Assembly (NCBI GenBank): GCA_015490995.1
Contig: WFWT01000112.1
Location: 1 to 64,000, forward strand
Origin: Anaerolineae bacterium
Lineage (GTDB): Bacteria > Chloroflexota > Anaerolineae > JAADDB01
Length of the DNA stretch: 64,000 nucleotides
Reading direction: 5' to 3'
The notes beneath the pieces were generated by a model. It had not been told where the DNA came from, ran no database searches, and was given only the letters and a program-made list of their open reading frames with translations. Made by a program: the position numbers and the translations under genes. Below are positions 44,207-54,467 of this stretch, one piece after another; position 1 is the stretch's first letter, and every line of letters begins with the position of its first letter.

Positions 44207-47200
44207 ATGAACGATCACACTGGCATCGTGACATCTGAACGGGAAAGCAACCGACCAACGGACCTCCTTTCCCCTTCACCCGCGCGGTTGGTCTGTTTGG
44301 AATTACATGGATACAAATCCTTTGCCCTCAAGACGGAATTTGTGTTCCCCACGGGCATCACTGCAATTGTAGGCCCCAACGGTAGCGGCAAGTCCAACAT
44401 CGCGGACGCGCTGCGCTGGGTCCTCGGGGAGCAAAGCTACAGTGTGCTCCGCGGTAAACGCACCGAAGACATGATCTTCTCCGGCAGCGAACAACGGCCG
44501 CGCATGGGAATGGCATCGGTCAGTGTGACGTTCAACAACAGCGACGGCTGGCTTCCGGTGGATTACAGCACCGTCGTCCTTACCCGGCGGGCTTACCGTT
44601 CCGGAGAGAATGAGTACTTTCTCAACGGCACCCGCGTCCGCCTGCGGGATATTCAAGAGCTTCTCGCCGAAAGTGGCCTCCTGAAACGCAGCTATGCCAT
44701 CATCGGTCAGGGTCTGGTAGACCAAGCCCTTTCCCTTCGACCTGAAGAGCGCCGTGTCTTGATCGAGGAAGCAGCCGGTATCACCGCCTACCAACGCAAA
44801 CGCGATCAGGCACTCACCCGCCTGGCTGAAGTGGAAGCCAACCTCGTACGCGTACAGGACATTATGGCCGAACTCTCCCCACAACTACGACGACTCCAAA
44901 AACAGGCAGAGAAAGTCGAACAATACACCCTCCTTAAAGACCAGCTCCGTTCCCTGCTTATCACGTGGTACGGCTACCGATGGCATCAAGGCGTAGAAGA
45001 ACTGGCCCGTGCCGAAACAGCCTACCGGGAACAGGAACAGCGCCTCACAGCCCGCCGTCAACGTCTACGCGAACTAGAACAACAACATCAGACTCTGGAA
45101 GAAGAACACGCTCGTTGGCGGACACAATTACAAGAACATCACCGGCAGATAAGCGAACTTCACCAACAACTGGAAGCGCTCTTGCGAGAGGAAGCCGTTA
45201 TCGCCGAGCGCAAACGGGGATTGGAAGCCCAACGGAACCGCCTTCAAAACGAGCTTCCTGCCCTCATGACCCATCGCGAAGCGTTAGAACAGCGCCTGGC
45301 AGACGTACGAAACCAACAACAACGTTTGAGCGAAGAAGCAGCAACATTAGCCACAGAACTTGAAGCCGTCCAGGCGCAGGTTGCCGCCTGGGAAAGGCAA
45401 TACCAGGAAGCAGAACAGCGGGTACGCGAACTTCAAGAACAGCTATTACACCTTACCGCTCAAATCGCTCAACGTCAGGAACAGCAACGGCAGGTTGACG
45501 CCCGCCTGCAAACCCTGGAAGAAGAAATAAATCGCCAGCAAGCCCAACTCCAGGAGTTGCAATCCCAGCACCACGCCGTCGACACGCGTTGGCAGGCACA
45601 TCGACAACGCATGTCCCAAAAGGAGCAAGCCCTGGCCGAACTCCGAGCTGCGCTGGAAGCACAGGAACATGTCATTCAACAACGCCAGGAAGCCTTCCTA
45701 GAGGCTCAAGCCCGTCTGCGTCAAGCAGAGGATGCGTTGGCCACCCTGAAAAAACGTCAACAAACCCTTGAATGGGAACGTGAAGAGGGCCGTGGCCTTT
45801 ATGCAGGGGTACGCGCCGTGCTCCAGGCACGGGAACTTTCCGGGATCATCGGCATCGTGGCCGAACTTATCCAGGTACCTGATCACCTGGAACGGGCCAT
45901 AGAAGAAGCCCTTGGGCCCTCCCTCCAGGACATCGTTGTTGAACGGTGGCGTGATGCCGAGGCAGCTGTTACGTTCCTGAAACAGAAGCAAGCAGGCCGA
46001 GCTACCTTCCTTCCCCTGGACAGCATACGCCCACCCCGACGCCTTCCCGTTCCCTCCAGGCCAGGAGTGATTGGGTTAGGGGCCGATTTAGTGACAGCGG
46101 AGGCGCGCCTACGCCCGGTGGTGGAGCTGCTCTTAAACCGCACCTTGGTTGTGAAGGATCTTGCCACAGCTCGTCAGGTGTTGTCCCAAGCAGATGGATT
46201 GCGCATTGTTACCTTGGATGGGGAACTGGTGCGTACCACCGGCCGTTTAACGGGCGGGACGATCCGACGGCAGCGGGAGGGCATTCTCGCTCGGGAACGG
46301 GAATGGCGGGCATTGCCCCAACGGATAGCCGAAGCCCTCGATATTCTGGAACAAACCCGCGCCAAGGTTACGGCAACCGAACAGGCCCTTCAAGCCGCTA
46401 AGGGTGAACGACAGGCATTACATCAGCAATATCAAAACCTGACGCGAGAGCTCACCGCGCTCCAAGAAAAGGAACAACGCCTGGCCCGTGAACGCACCGC
46501 TTTAGCCGCCCGCCTGGAGACTGCTCGCCAGGTTCACCAACGCCTGGTGGGCGAACAACAACGCTTGCAAGAACATCGGCAGCAGCTCGACACCGACCAC
46601 CAGGAGCTCCAGGCACGACACGCTGAGACTAAAGCTGCCTTAGCAAACGCCCGCCAGGCGCTGGAGAGCCTTCGCTCAGACGATGTCCACCAGCGCCTGA
46701 CTCATCTACAGACGCTACAGGCCGCTCTCACCGGCCGTCAACAAACCCTCGCGGAAACGGCACGCACCTTGGAAGAGGACCTGAACCACCAGAAAGAACG
46801 CATTGCCGCTCAGGAAGCCCAGCTTCAGCAGATTACCGCGGACATCGCATCACAAGAAGCCCGGCTGCGTGACCTTCAGGAACGCATTAATACCCTTCAG
46901 GAACGCGTTGCCGCGTTGCAGGAACCGGTAGCAATCGCCGAGAAGCAATTAACCGCTCTGGAAGAGGAACGGCAACGTATAGCACAACAGCGAGAACAGG
47001 AACAACAACGATTACACCAAGATGAATCCTTTCTCGCCCGCCTTAACCTCGCTTACCAACGGGCCCAAGATGTGCTTCGTCGTCTTCAGGAGGACATTAC
47101 CGCCGACTTGGGCCTGGTTCAACTGGAGGAAACATCGGACCTGTTCCCTGCCCAAGAGCCTCTCCCTCTGGAGAACGGTGTCATCACATTGCCTCGAGTT

Positions 47201-47872
47201 ACCCAGCTACAAGCCGACGTGGAAGATGAGATAAAACGACTACGCATTCGCCTCCGGCAACTCGAACCCGTAAACCCGGACGCCCCCGAGGAATACGCGC
47301 GCTTGCAGGAACGGTATACCTTCCTGGAAACTCAAGTCCAAGATCTGATCGAAGCGTCGACCAACCTCAAACACGTTATTGCCGAACTGGATCAGACCAT
47401 GAAGCGGGAGTTTGAACGTACTTTTAAGGCAGTAGCAAAGGAATTCAAAGTGTACTTTGAACGTCTGTTCGGCGGGGGCACCGCACGCCTCGTTCTCACT
47501 CAACCCGATGACCTAACAACGACGGGCATTGACATTATTGCCCGTCCTCCCCGTAAGCGTACGCAGGGCCTGGCCATGCTCTCGGGGGGGGAACGGGCCC
47601 TCACCGCCGCGGCGCTTATCTTTGCTATCTTAAAGGTGAGCCCACCCCCCTTCTGCGTACTGGACGAAGTGGACGCGGCCCTGGACGAGGCCAACGTGGG
47701 GCGATTCCGGCAAGCGCTGCGGGAGCTGGCCCAAGACATTCAGTTCATCGTTATCACCCATAACCGGGGCACTATTGAGGCGGCTGATACTATTTATGGT
47801 ATATCCATGGGCCAGGACGGGGTCTCTCGCGCGCTTTCCCTACGCCTGGAGGAAGTGCCCGCTTCGCGATGA
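44207..47872 (+). CDS. smc: Chromosome partition protein SMC
   Basis: A 1221-residue SMC ATPase. Walker A GPNGSGKSN at residue ~56, then a ~450-residue coiled coil, a hinge (GIIGIVAELIQVP to about residue 660), a second coiled coil and the C-terminal head with LSGGERALTAAALIFAIL (signature) and FCVLDEVDAALDEAN (Walker B). About 27 residues precede the conserved LVCLELHGYKSF; a GTG at 44228 is an alternative start. It is convergent with the next gene with a 12-bp gap. Confidence 0.96.
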   Translation: MNDHTGIVTSERESNRPTDLLSPSPARLVCLELHGYKSFALKTEFVFPTGITAIVGPNGSGKSNIADALRWVLGEQSYSVLRGKRTEDMIFSGSEQRPRMGMASVSVTFNNSDGWLPVDYSTVVLTRRAYRSGENEYFLNGTRVRLRDIQELLAESGLLKRSYAIIGQGLVDQALSLRPEERRVLIEEAAGITAYQRKRDQALTRLAEVEANLVRVQDIMAELSPQLRRLQKQAEKVEQYTLLKDQLRSLLITWYGYRWHQGVEELARAETAYREQEQRLTARRQRLRELEQQHQTLEEEHARWRTQLQEHHRQISELHQQLEALLREEAVIAERKRGLEAQRNRLQNELPALMTHREALEQRLADVRNQQQRLSEEAATLATELEAVQAQVAAWERQYQEAEQRVRELQEQLLHLTAQIAQRQEQQRQVDARLQTLEEEINRQQAQLQELQSQHHAVDTRWQAHRQRMSQKEQALAELRAALEAQEHVIQQRQEAFLEAQARLRQAEDALATLKKRQQTLEWEREEGRGLYAGVRAVLQARELSGIIGIVAELIQVPDHLERAIEEALGPSLQDIVVERWRDAEAAVTFLKQKQAGRATFLPLDSIRPPRRLPVPSRPGVIGLGADLVTAEARLRPVVELLLNRTLVVKDLATARQVLSQADGLRIVTLDGELVRTTGRLTGGTIRRQREGILAREREWRALPQRIAEALDILEQTRAKVTATEQALQAAKGERQALHQQYQNLTRELTALQEKEQRLARERTALAARLETARQVHQRLVGEQQRLQEHRQQLDTDHQELQARHAETKAALANARQALESLRSDDVHQRLTHLQTLQAALTGRQQTLAETARTLEEDLNHQKERIAAQEAQLQQITADIASQEARLRDLQERINTLQERVAALQEPVAIAEKQLTALEEERQRIAQQREQEQQRLHQDESFLARLNLAYQRAQDVLRRLQEDITADLGLVQLEETSDLFPAQEPLPLENGVITLPRVTQLQADVEDEIKRLRIRLRQLEPVNPDAPEEYARLQERYTFLETQVQDLIEASTNLKHVIAELDQTMKREFERTFKAVAKEFKVYFERLFGGGTARLVLTQPDDLTTTGIDIIARPPRKRTQGLAMLSGGERALTAAALIFAILKVSPPPFCVLDEVDAALDEANVGRFRQALRELAQDIQFIVITHNRGTIEAADTIYGISMGQDGVSRALSLRLEEVPASR

Positions 47873-47884
47873 GGCCTTCTCCCC

Positions 47885-50800
47885 CTACTGCTCGGGGTGC
47901 TCCAGTACTTCATAAATGCGCACGCCTGGATTTTCATACACCACCTTGAGCAAACCTGCATCCACCATCCGGTCGAAGCGGGCAATAGCTTCCGGTGGAT
48001 ATTGTTGCCGTTCCAGCTGGCCCACGTAAATGTAATGAATGTCAATCTCACGGATGATTTCCAATGTGCGGCCGATATCCGAAGTGTTCCAGAATTCCAA
48101 GGCCAACTGCTGGCGCGGTCCAGTCTGCCACCCGTAGCGCTGCTCTCCCATCTGGTGGAGCCCCATAAAGGTGGGCAAACCGGTAAAGGAGGCCACGCGC
48201 GTGCCGCCCTCTCGATAATAATCCAAACGCGCTTCGGCAATCGGCACAACCCGAGGGACATTGTCCAGCAACCAGCGAATGGCTTCGTAGTCCCACACCA
48301 ACTCAATACGGTGCTGCGGGGTCGGCCAAGTGTACACCCCATACTTCATGTATGCCATTCCATCCAACGTGCCAAAAGGCGGACGCCCACTGATCTCGCG
48401 CGGGAAACGGTCATCCACACGCGCAGCAGTGCCCACTACCACAAAAGTTAACGACGCGGCGACAAGGATGGCGAAGGCCATCTGCCACAAGTGTCGAATG
48501 AGGGGTTGCCAACGAGGAAGTCGAGCCCACAACCGTACCAAGCCCACTGCCGCCGCGCTGGCCAACAACACCCAGGCCTGAATGAAGAATTTGAAAAGGG
48601 TGTTCATCCGCTTAAAATCACCACCTTGTAGGTGATCCTTTAGATAAACAAATTCCACACCGAGCAACACCAACAATGCGGTAAAGCTCAGGAGAGAGGC
48701 AAAGACCACTCCGGTGGGCACGGTCAGGCGCAAAGTCAACACGCCAAAGGCGATCACCGGTGTGACGAGGAGGGCCGGCACCCTATACCCGGCCAACCAT
48801 AATAACACCGCTACCGGCACACTCAAACCAACAAGCCAGCGCCCCAGAGCATACCCGGCCCGTGAAGCCGGTGTGAGAAGCAGAGGCGAAGGCACCACCA
48901 CGGAAGAACTGACTACGGCCAAGGGAGAGCGGCTCGCCTGTTCCACAGGCGCCGTAAGCTGACCTGCACCCTTTTCTTGAGAACCTGACCCTACCAGACG
49001 CCCATGCCACCACAGGAAACGGGGCAGCCGATCGTAATATACCACTACACCTCGCATCCACCGGGCCAACCCCAACCGGTCACGCTGGACCACTTCCACG
49101 GCCAGAAAGCTCAGGGCCAGAAACACCCAAAGTGCCCACATGTTCAGCCACACCCCAAGGGAGGTCTTTTGGGGCTCCCAGCCCACACCGGAGGCCGCGA
49201 TGGGTGCATAATTCACGAAGAAAGGACGGTATAGCAAAAACGCTCCGCCCAGGATAAGCCCCACTTGGCCAATCCAACGCAAGAGGTTCACCCTGCCTTG
49301 CCCTCGCCACTGGCGCAGAAAGAGAGCTACGGCCGCAATGCCCAAATACGTGGGCACATCCCACGTATTGATAACTGCCAGCGCTCCCAACACTAAGGGT
49401 AACGCCACAAACTGGGCCGTCCCATATACAAGCTGACGATCCCCTTCCAGGGGGGAAGGCCAATCTCCTCGCCCCTCCAACCATGAACGCCCCGCGCCCA
49501 TCACAACGTTCAGGGCTAACCCCAGAAACAGCAGGGTAAACGGAATTCCCATCATGTGGGGGTGTAAATCCGCAAAAAGGAACGACCAGAAAGGAAACTC
49601 GTTAATGGTGAAGGGAATAACCCGGCTGGGATTCCAGTAATTGTACTTCGGGAGATCCACTTCCCCGTTCCAAACTCGTCCCAAGCCGTCCAGCGCGCGC
49701 ACGAGGGTTTCTAACCACGGGAATAAGGTGCTGCGGAAATCCGTTTTGCTTGCCGCCGCCAGGTTGCGGAGGATCTCCACCGTGCCGTCCGGGTTGCCGA
49801 AGAGGGCCACGAAAGCACCGCCCGCCAAACCGGCATAAAGCGCAACCCGCCGGGCCCAACCGGCCACCATGTTGTACACCAGCCCACATGCAGCCACAAC
49901 GGTCAGCGCGAACAGCGTCGGTACTGCCAGGTTAAAGGCAACGGCAGGTGTAATGCCTGTCAACTTGATCAGGACGTTAACAATTTGATATCCCCAGTAG
50001 TAGTAATTAATGGTGCCCCCTGCAAAATATGGATCATAGGGAGGGAAGTAAGGGGAACGCACCGTCGCGTGGAGATAAGCAATCTCCATGAACTTCTCTC
50101 CCCCGTTCCAGGGTTGCCAGAGATCCGGATTGAGCAGGCGAATGAACACAAACAAAATGTACGCAACGGCAAAAAGGCCTTCATACACCAGCATCAACCG
50201 CCAGTGATGGCGCATCCAAGTCAGCCAGGGCCTCCAAAAACGCCGCGCGATCCACGCGCTGGCCCCAGCTGTAGCCACAAGGACCAGAACCACCAGGGGG
50301 AGGTCGTTAATCCACACGCGTAGGGAAGGTACAATCCAGGCCAAATAAGCTACCAGGATAAGACCTAAAGCTTTGCTCAACGCGTATCCCCGATCTTCCA
50401 GCCAGGCAAAGGTCACAAAGGAGAAGGGCCACGCGATGAGGCCGATCAGGAGAACGGCCAGCCACCACAGCACAACCGCGGGCACGGTGTGCTCACTGGC
50501 CCAGCGGTTCCAACGCCAGTACCGCACGACCGGCATCTCGTCAAAGGAGCGATCCAGCAAGAGCGACGGCCCTTTCCGTTCCTCCGCAGGAGTAGCCGGT
50601 GAAGGTGCAGGCCGATTACCGAAGGGCAGACGCCGGAAAAGTTTCTGCAGAAACGTCTCTGGAACATACCAATGCCGTGCCCCTTCCCACGTACCTCCCA
50701 GCAGAGCGTTCCACTCCTCATCCGTTAGGTCGCGCACCTTGCGGTATACCAGCACTCGGGGATGGTCATACACCCAAAAACTCTCGTCTGCGTCGTCATC

Positions 50801-52573
50801 GGGAAACACAAAAGGACCTAACCGCGGGTACGAGGTAACATCCAGCACGCGCACGAACCCCAGCTGCTCCGCGAAGAAAAGTTCGTAAAAGCGTGTGGTC
50901 ATGGGATATCGCTCGGGTAACCGGGGGATGGTGCGGTACAATCGTCCGCTGGCAAAGATGTAGTAGTCCGCTTGGCGCAAGTTGTTCTTGATAATGTCGA
51001 ATTTCTCAGGCGTATCTTCTTCGTACATCGGCATTGTCACGTACCGGTAACGGCCAGGATTCGCACCAGGTTCTGGCAATCCTAGGGGAAGACGGTCATC
51101 CCAGTGCTCCGTGGCCAAGACAGCGCCATCCGGCACGTTCTCGTAAATCCACCGCGATGCAACAATCCAGGGATGGGGTTGAGCGTATACGCCGTATAAG
51201 AAGGCGGCAGACCAAAACACCGCTTGCACGAGGGCCACGGCACCGACAATTGCCCCCCACCCCCCTCGACGGGCCAACCAGTCCCCGGCCCGTCGCCACA
51301 GACCTCCGGGCAAACGCTCCCTCGGCAAGGGAAGGCGTGAAAGGTCATACAACAGCGCAGTGCCAAAAAGGATCAGTGAAGGCACGATAGGCAGGGTGTA
51401 ACGCATGAATTTAGCCAGAAACAGCCCAGTGGGACCGAAGTAAAACACTACCCACGCCAACAACATCCATTCGCCAGGCCGCAGACGGCGTCGCACAGCA
51501 CGCACGAACGCCCACCCCAGGCCCAACCATCCCAGCAATCCCAAGGCCCATCCCATTCCCCAGCGGATCGATTGCTCCATGTGGTAAATGTACGGTCGGG
51601 TACCGCGATATTGCCGGGTAAAGGGGAAATCCGCGTCTCCCCGCACCATGGCGCCCTGCTCAACCAGAACAGCTTGTTTAAAGTTAGGCCAATCCAGGAT
51701 TACGAAAGGCGAGGTCACGGCAAAGATTACCGCCGCAACCACCAAACAGAGCGCCACCAGAAGCGCGGGGTGGGGGCCGGGCCGATCGGCACGCCGCAAC
51801 CATAACACCAACAGAGGTGCAATCACGATGGGCAAAGCGCTGAACTTACTGCCCACGGCCAAAGCTATCCCCACACCTGTGATCACGGCATCCCGAGGAC
51901 GCCCCGTGTCAACCATGCGCATGGCCCCGTAAATGGCCAGCATCGTGAACGTGGTGGACATAGGATCCACCGCGAAAAAGTGCGCCAGCTGAATGTGGGT
52001 CACGGTGAAGGTGACAAAGGCCATTGCCAACCAGCCCCACCAGGGACCATAGAGGCGCCTGCCGATGAGGTACACCAAGAAAACCGTAAACGTGTCTGCC
52101 AGCGCCATCAACAAGCGACCTACTACGGCCAGGCCAGGCACGTCATCCAGGCCGGCAATGTACATCACGGTCTCAGGAGGGGCCCCTAATACTTCCGCTA
52201 ACGGAGCCAACCGGGCCACTGCCTTGGCGGTGAAGACAAGAAGATAAAGGGGAAAATGACCGTACGTGTACGAGCGCCGTTGCTGAGCCACCCGGTCCCA
52301 AAGCGGGTTTAAGGGCGAACGCCGCGGATCTAGCGCTTCCTCCCAGGAGCTGGGCCACGCGATGGTAGGCGCGTAAAACGCAATCGTAGAACGCTCATCC
52401 GGGTGAGGGAGCTGACCATCGGCCCAATCCACGTTATACGCACGCAGGAAGAAGGCTACCAGCAACGTGAGGAGAACCAGCGTCGCGTGCCCCCACCCGT
52501 TCGGCAACGCTGTCGAACCCTTCCGTGGTGAATGTGCTGTCGTCCCCGTGTGTGCTCCGTCTCGTGCCATCAT
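47885..52573 (-). CDS. Fused GT39-like glycosyltransferase / DUF2298 (Chlor_Arch_YYY) membrane protein
   Basis: A 1562-residue polytopic protein. Residues ~30-430 resemble a PMT/GT39 lipid-linked-sugar glycosyltransferase: the early luminal loop has HPDER (Asp-Glu acceptor site), followed by many helices and WRAVAVDPMSTTFT-type helices. Residues ~440-720 include an extracytoplasmic portion. Residues ~730-1560 match the DUF2298/Chlor_Arch_YYY module with NYYYWGYQIV and FPFWSFLFADLHPHMMGIPF. This module is largely restricted to Chloroflexota and archaea. The protein probably glycosylates surface proteins or polymer. ATG 52573 or the adjacent ATG 52570. Confidence 0.85.
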   Translation of the reverse strand: MMARDGAHTGTTAHSPRKGSTALPNGWGHATLVLLTLLVAFFLRAYNVDWADGQLPHPDERSTIAFYAPTIAWPSSWEEALDPRRSPLNPLWDRVAQQRRSYTYGHFPLYLLVFTAKAVARLAPLAEVLGAPPETVMYIAGLDDVPGLAVVGRLLMALADTFTVFLVYLIGRRLYGPWWGWLAMAFVTFTVTHIQLAHFFAVDPMSTTFTMLAIYGAMRMVDTGRPRDAVITGVGIALAVGSKFSALPIVIAPLLVLWLRRADRPGPHPALLVALCLVVAAVIFAVTSPFVILDWPNFKQAVLVEQGAMVRGDADFPFTRQYRGTRPYIYHMEQSIRWGMGWALGLLGWLGLGWAFVRAVRRRLRPGEWMLLAWVVFYFGPTGLFLAKFMRYTLPIVPSLILFGTALLYDLSRLPLPRERLPGGLWRRAGDWLARRGGWGAIVGAVALVQAVFWSAAFLYGVYAQPHPWIVASRWIYENVPDGAVLATEHWDDRLPLGLPEPGANPGRYRYVTMPMYEEDTPEKFDIIKNNLRQADYYIFASGRLYRTIPRLPERYPMTTRFYELFFAEQLGFVRVLDVTSYPRLGPFVFPDDDADESFWVYDHPRVLVYRKVRDLTDEEWNALLGGTWEGARHWYVPETFLQKLFRRLPFGNRPAPSPATPAEERKGPSLLLDRSFDEMPVVRYWRWNRWASEHTVPAVVLWWLAVLLIGLIAWPFSFVTFAWLEDRGYALSKALGLILVAYLAWIVPSLRVWINDLPLVVLVLVATAGASAWIARRFWRPWLTWMRHHWRLMLVYEGLFAVAYILFVFIRLLNPDLWQPWNGGEKFMEIAYLHATVRSPYFPPYDPYFAGGTINYYYWGYQIVNVLIKLTGITPAVAFNLAVPTLFALTVVAACGLVYNMVAGWARRVALYAGLAGGAFVALFGNPDGTVEILRNLAAASKTDFRSTLFPWLETLVRALDGLGRVWNGEVDLPKYNYWNPSRVIPFTINEFPFWSFLFADLHPHMMGIPFTLLFLGLALNVVMGAGRSWLEGRGDWPSPLEGDRQLVYGTAQFVALPLVLGALAVINTWDVPTYLGIAAVALFLRQWRGQGRVNLLRWIGQVGLILGGAFLLYRPFFVNYAPIAASGVGWEPQKTSLGVWLNMWALWVFLALSFLAVEVVQRDRLGLARWMRGVVVYYDRLPRFLWWHGRLVGSGSQEKGAGQLTAPVEQASRSPLAVVSSSVVVPSPLLLTPASRAGYALGRWLVGLSVPVAVLLWLAGYRVPALLVTPVIAFGVLTLRLTVPTGVVFASLLSFTALLVLLGVEFVYLKDHLQGGDFKRMNTLFKFFIQAWVLLASAAAVGLVRLWARLPRWQPLIRHLWQMAFAILVAASLTFVVVGTAARVDDRFPREISGRPPFGTLDGMAYMKYGVYTWPTPQHRIELVWDYEAIRWLLDNVPRVVPIAEARLDYYREGGTRVASFTGLPTFMGLHQMGEQRYGWQTGPRQQLALEFWNTSDIGRTLEIIREIDIHYIYVGQLERQQYPPEAIARFDRMVDAGLLKVVYENPGVRIYEVLEHPEQ

Positions 52574-52760
52574 GACCGTCGACCCGACACTCAGATGATA
52601 AGGAATGTGTAGGGGTTAACCGGGCTATCCCCTGGCCAACACCCTGCAGCCCGTATGGGAGATTATACGGCAGCGTTGCCCAGGGCTGAAAACCCAAGTC
52701 TGACTTCGCACTCCCGTCCGTCAGGAATATCCCTTTAGATTCTGTCGCCCTGTCGCTGTT

Positions 52761-52790
52761 TTGACGCCTTCTCCCCAAAGTAGGTAGAAT
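52761..52790 (+). promoter_or_regulatory. Sigma-70 promoter for the two-component genes
   Basis: TTGACG (52761-52766), an 18-nt spacer and TAGAAT (52785-52790). The kinase start is about 50 bp downstream. The rest of 52574-52841 shows nothing else. Confidence 0.7.
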
Positions 52791-52841
52791 CTACCCCACC
52801 CCACACACGATTCAGAGCACATATGGGGAGTTGAGACAATT

Positions 52842-53612
52842 ATGAAACCCGTGGCATCTCAACCATCGGTTGGGCCAGTGTCCAGTTCATCATCTGCTGG
52901 CGAAGAAAGTCCGGAGCAGACACTTTACGCCTTTGTGCTGGACATTCATGACGGTCTGGTACAAAACTTGTTCGCGGCGGCTTCACAAGTACACACTCTC
53001 CAGCGGCACCTCACGGGGAACCGGCCTATAGACATGACTACCCTGGAGGAAGGGCTTCAACGCATTGCCGACCTGCTGGAAAGCTCCTTGTACGAAATAC
53101 GCACCTTCGTTCACGCATTTGGCTCTCCGGACATTTACCATCGCGATTTCACTACTTTGGTACATGAACTGGCCGAACAGCGCCGCTCCATTACCGGTAT
53201 GCAGGTGCACGTTACCATAACACCCTCCCTGCCCTCCTTGCCCCTCCCCACGCGCGTGGCCCTTTACCGCATCCTCCAAGAAGCCCTGGCCAATGCCCAC
53301 CGCCACGGCCAGGCCACCGACGTATGGGTTAAGCTGGCCTGTCATCCTCCGTTGCTCACCCTGGAGATTAGGGACAACGGCCAAGGCTTTGACCCAGAGC
53401 GTGTGCTCGCCTCTCCTCACATCGGAAAACACCTGGGATTACGAGGCATGCAGGAACGCGTCCAGGCCCTGGGAGGCACATTGGACATTACCAGTGCTCC
53501 CGGTCAGGGGACCACCATTCGTATCACTCTGCCGTGCTCGGAGGCAGAGAGCGCCCATGAGCAGGAAAGCACACCCGCACCAAAAGCGCATTCGGGTCGT
53601 GCTCGCGGATGA
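52842..53612 (+). CDS. NarL-type soluble sensor histidine kinase
   Basis: A 256-residue HisKA_3-type kinase. The phospho-His is in LDIHDGLVQNLF. The N-box is LQEALANAHRHG and the G-boxes are IRDNGQGFD and LGLRGMQERVQ. No transmembrane or recognisable sensor domain is present, so it senses a cytoplasmic signal or a partner. It overlaps the regulator gene by 56 bp. Directly upstream of the Calvin-cycle cluster. Confidence 0.88.
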   Translation: MKPVASQPSVGPVSSSSSAGEESPEQTLYAFVLDIHDGLVQNLFAAASQVHTLQRHLTGNRPIDMTTLEEGLQRIADLLESSLYEIRTFVHAFGSPDIYHRDFTTLVHELAEQRRSITGMQVHVTITPSLPSLPLPTRVALYRILQEALANAHRHGQATDVWVKLACHPPLLTLEIRDNGQGFDPERVLASPHIGKHLGLRGMQERVQALGGTLDITSAPGQGTTIRITLPCSEAESAHEQESTPAPKAHSGRARG

Positions 53613-54213
53613 CCACGAGCTGGTCTTAGAAGGGCTGCGTTCCATTCTCCAGCACGAGCCCGACATTGAAGTAGTGGCCGCGGTCACCGACGGCGAGCAA
53701 CTTTTGCGCGTCCTGCAAACTCATCGCCCGGACATGGTGGTTCTTGACCTTCGCATGCCCAAAATTGACGGCCTTGCCTGTTTACGCTTTATCCGGGAAC
53801 ACGGCCTGCCCACCCGAGTGCTGGTACTGACCGCCTTTGACGACCGGGAATCGGTACGAGCCGCCTTTGAACTGGGCGCCGACGGCTTCGCGTTGAAGAC
53901 CGATCCCCCTCAGTTAACCGTTGCCGCCATTCGCGAGGTGTACCACGACCGGATAGTCTTTCCCCGTCTCGCCGCGCGGTGGGTCATCCAGCGTCAAGAG
54001 CAAGCCTCCCCCCTCAAAGAACGCCTTTCCCCGCGGGAACAGGAAGTTCTCGCCCTGGTAGCTGAAGGACTTACCAACGCCCAGATCGCCCAACGACTGA
54101 TGATCGGTGAGGAAACGGTCAAGTTTCACCTGCGCAACATTTACCAGAAACTAGGTGTCTCCACCCGCACCGAGGCCGCCGCCTATTACTACCGACATCT
54201 GGCCAAATCCTAA
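53557..54213 (+). CDS. NarL/FixJ-type response regulator
   Basis: A 218-residue regulator. Receiver: VLADDHELVLEG (acidic pocket), phospho-Asp in VVLDLRMP, Thr in LVLTAFD and Lys in FALKTD. The LuxR-type HTH is LSPREQEVLALVAEGLTNAQIAQRLMIGEETVKFHLRNIYQKLGV. ATG 53557 lies inside the kinase gene. It stands 254 bp before the first CBB gene, so control of that operon is a natural hypothesis. Confidence 0.93.
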   Translation: MSRKAHPHQKRIRVVLADDHELVLEGLRSILQHEPDIEVVAAVTDGEQLLRVLQTHRPDMVVLDLRMPKIDGLACLRFIREHGLPTRVLVLTAFDDRESVRAAFELGADGFALKTDPPQLTVAAIREVYHDRIVFPRLAARWVIQRQEQASPLKERLSPREQEVLALVAEGLTNAQIAQRLMIGEETVKFHLRNIYQKLGVSTRTEAAAYYYRHLAKS

Positions 54214-54266
54214 TTGACCCCAAGTCAACCTGTTATCCCCGCTTTTTGTAGTCCCCTGCAACGGAA

Positions 54267-54283
54267 CCCCCCAAATGGGGGGG
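54267..54283 (+). repeat. Short G/C hairpin upstream of the CBB cluster
   Basis: CCCCCC aaat GGGGGGG. It may end the regulator transcript, but lacks a T-run, and the same gap carries a second run of C at 54290-54295. Confidence 0.4.
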
Positions 54284-54304
54284 CATGATCCCCCGGTATG
54301 GGTG

Positions 54305-54333
54305 TTGTGAAACGCGGCACGATCTGGTATATG
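54305..54333 (+). promoter_or_regulatory. Possible promoter of the Calvin-cycle operon
   Basis: TTGTGA (54305-54310) and TATATG (54328-54333) with a 17-nt spacer, each 4 of 6. The first gene starts 134 bp downstream, leaving a long leader. Confidence 0.35.
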
Positions 54334-54467
54334 CAAAAGAGCCAGGTGACCACGAACGGTCCCCTCACGAGGATGTCCGGGCCACCGTTTGTCCACGAGG
54401 CCATTCCTCCCTTCGTGTCACGCACGATGGCGCTTTCATCGTGATCTGATTCCACCGGAGGTGACCT

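Noticed and set aside
45446..45682. Overlapping antisense frames in the smc coiled coil
   Set aside because: Long open frames are expected opposite Gln/Glu/Leu-rich coiled-coil codons.
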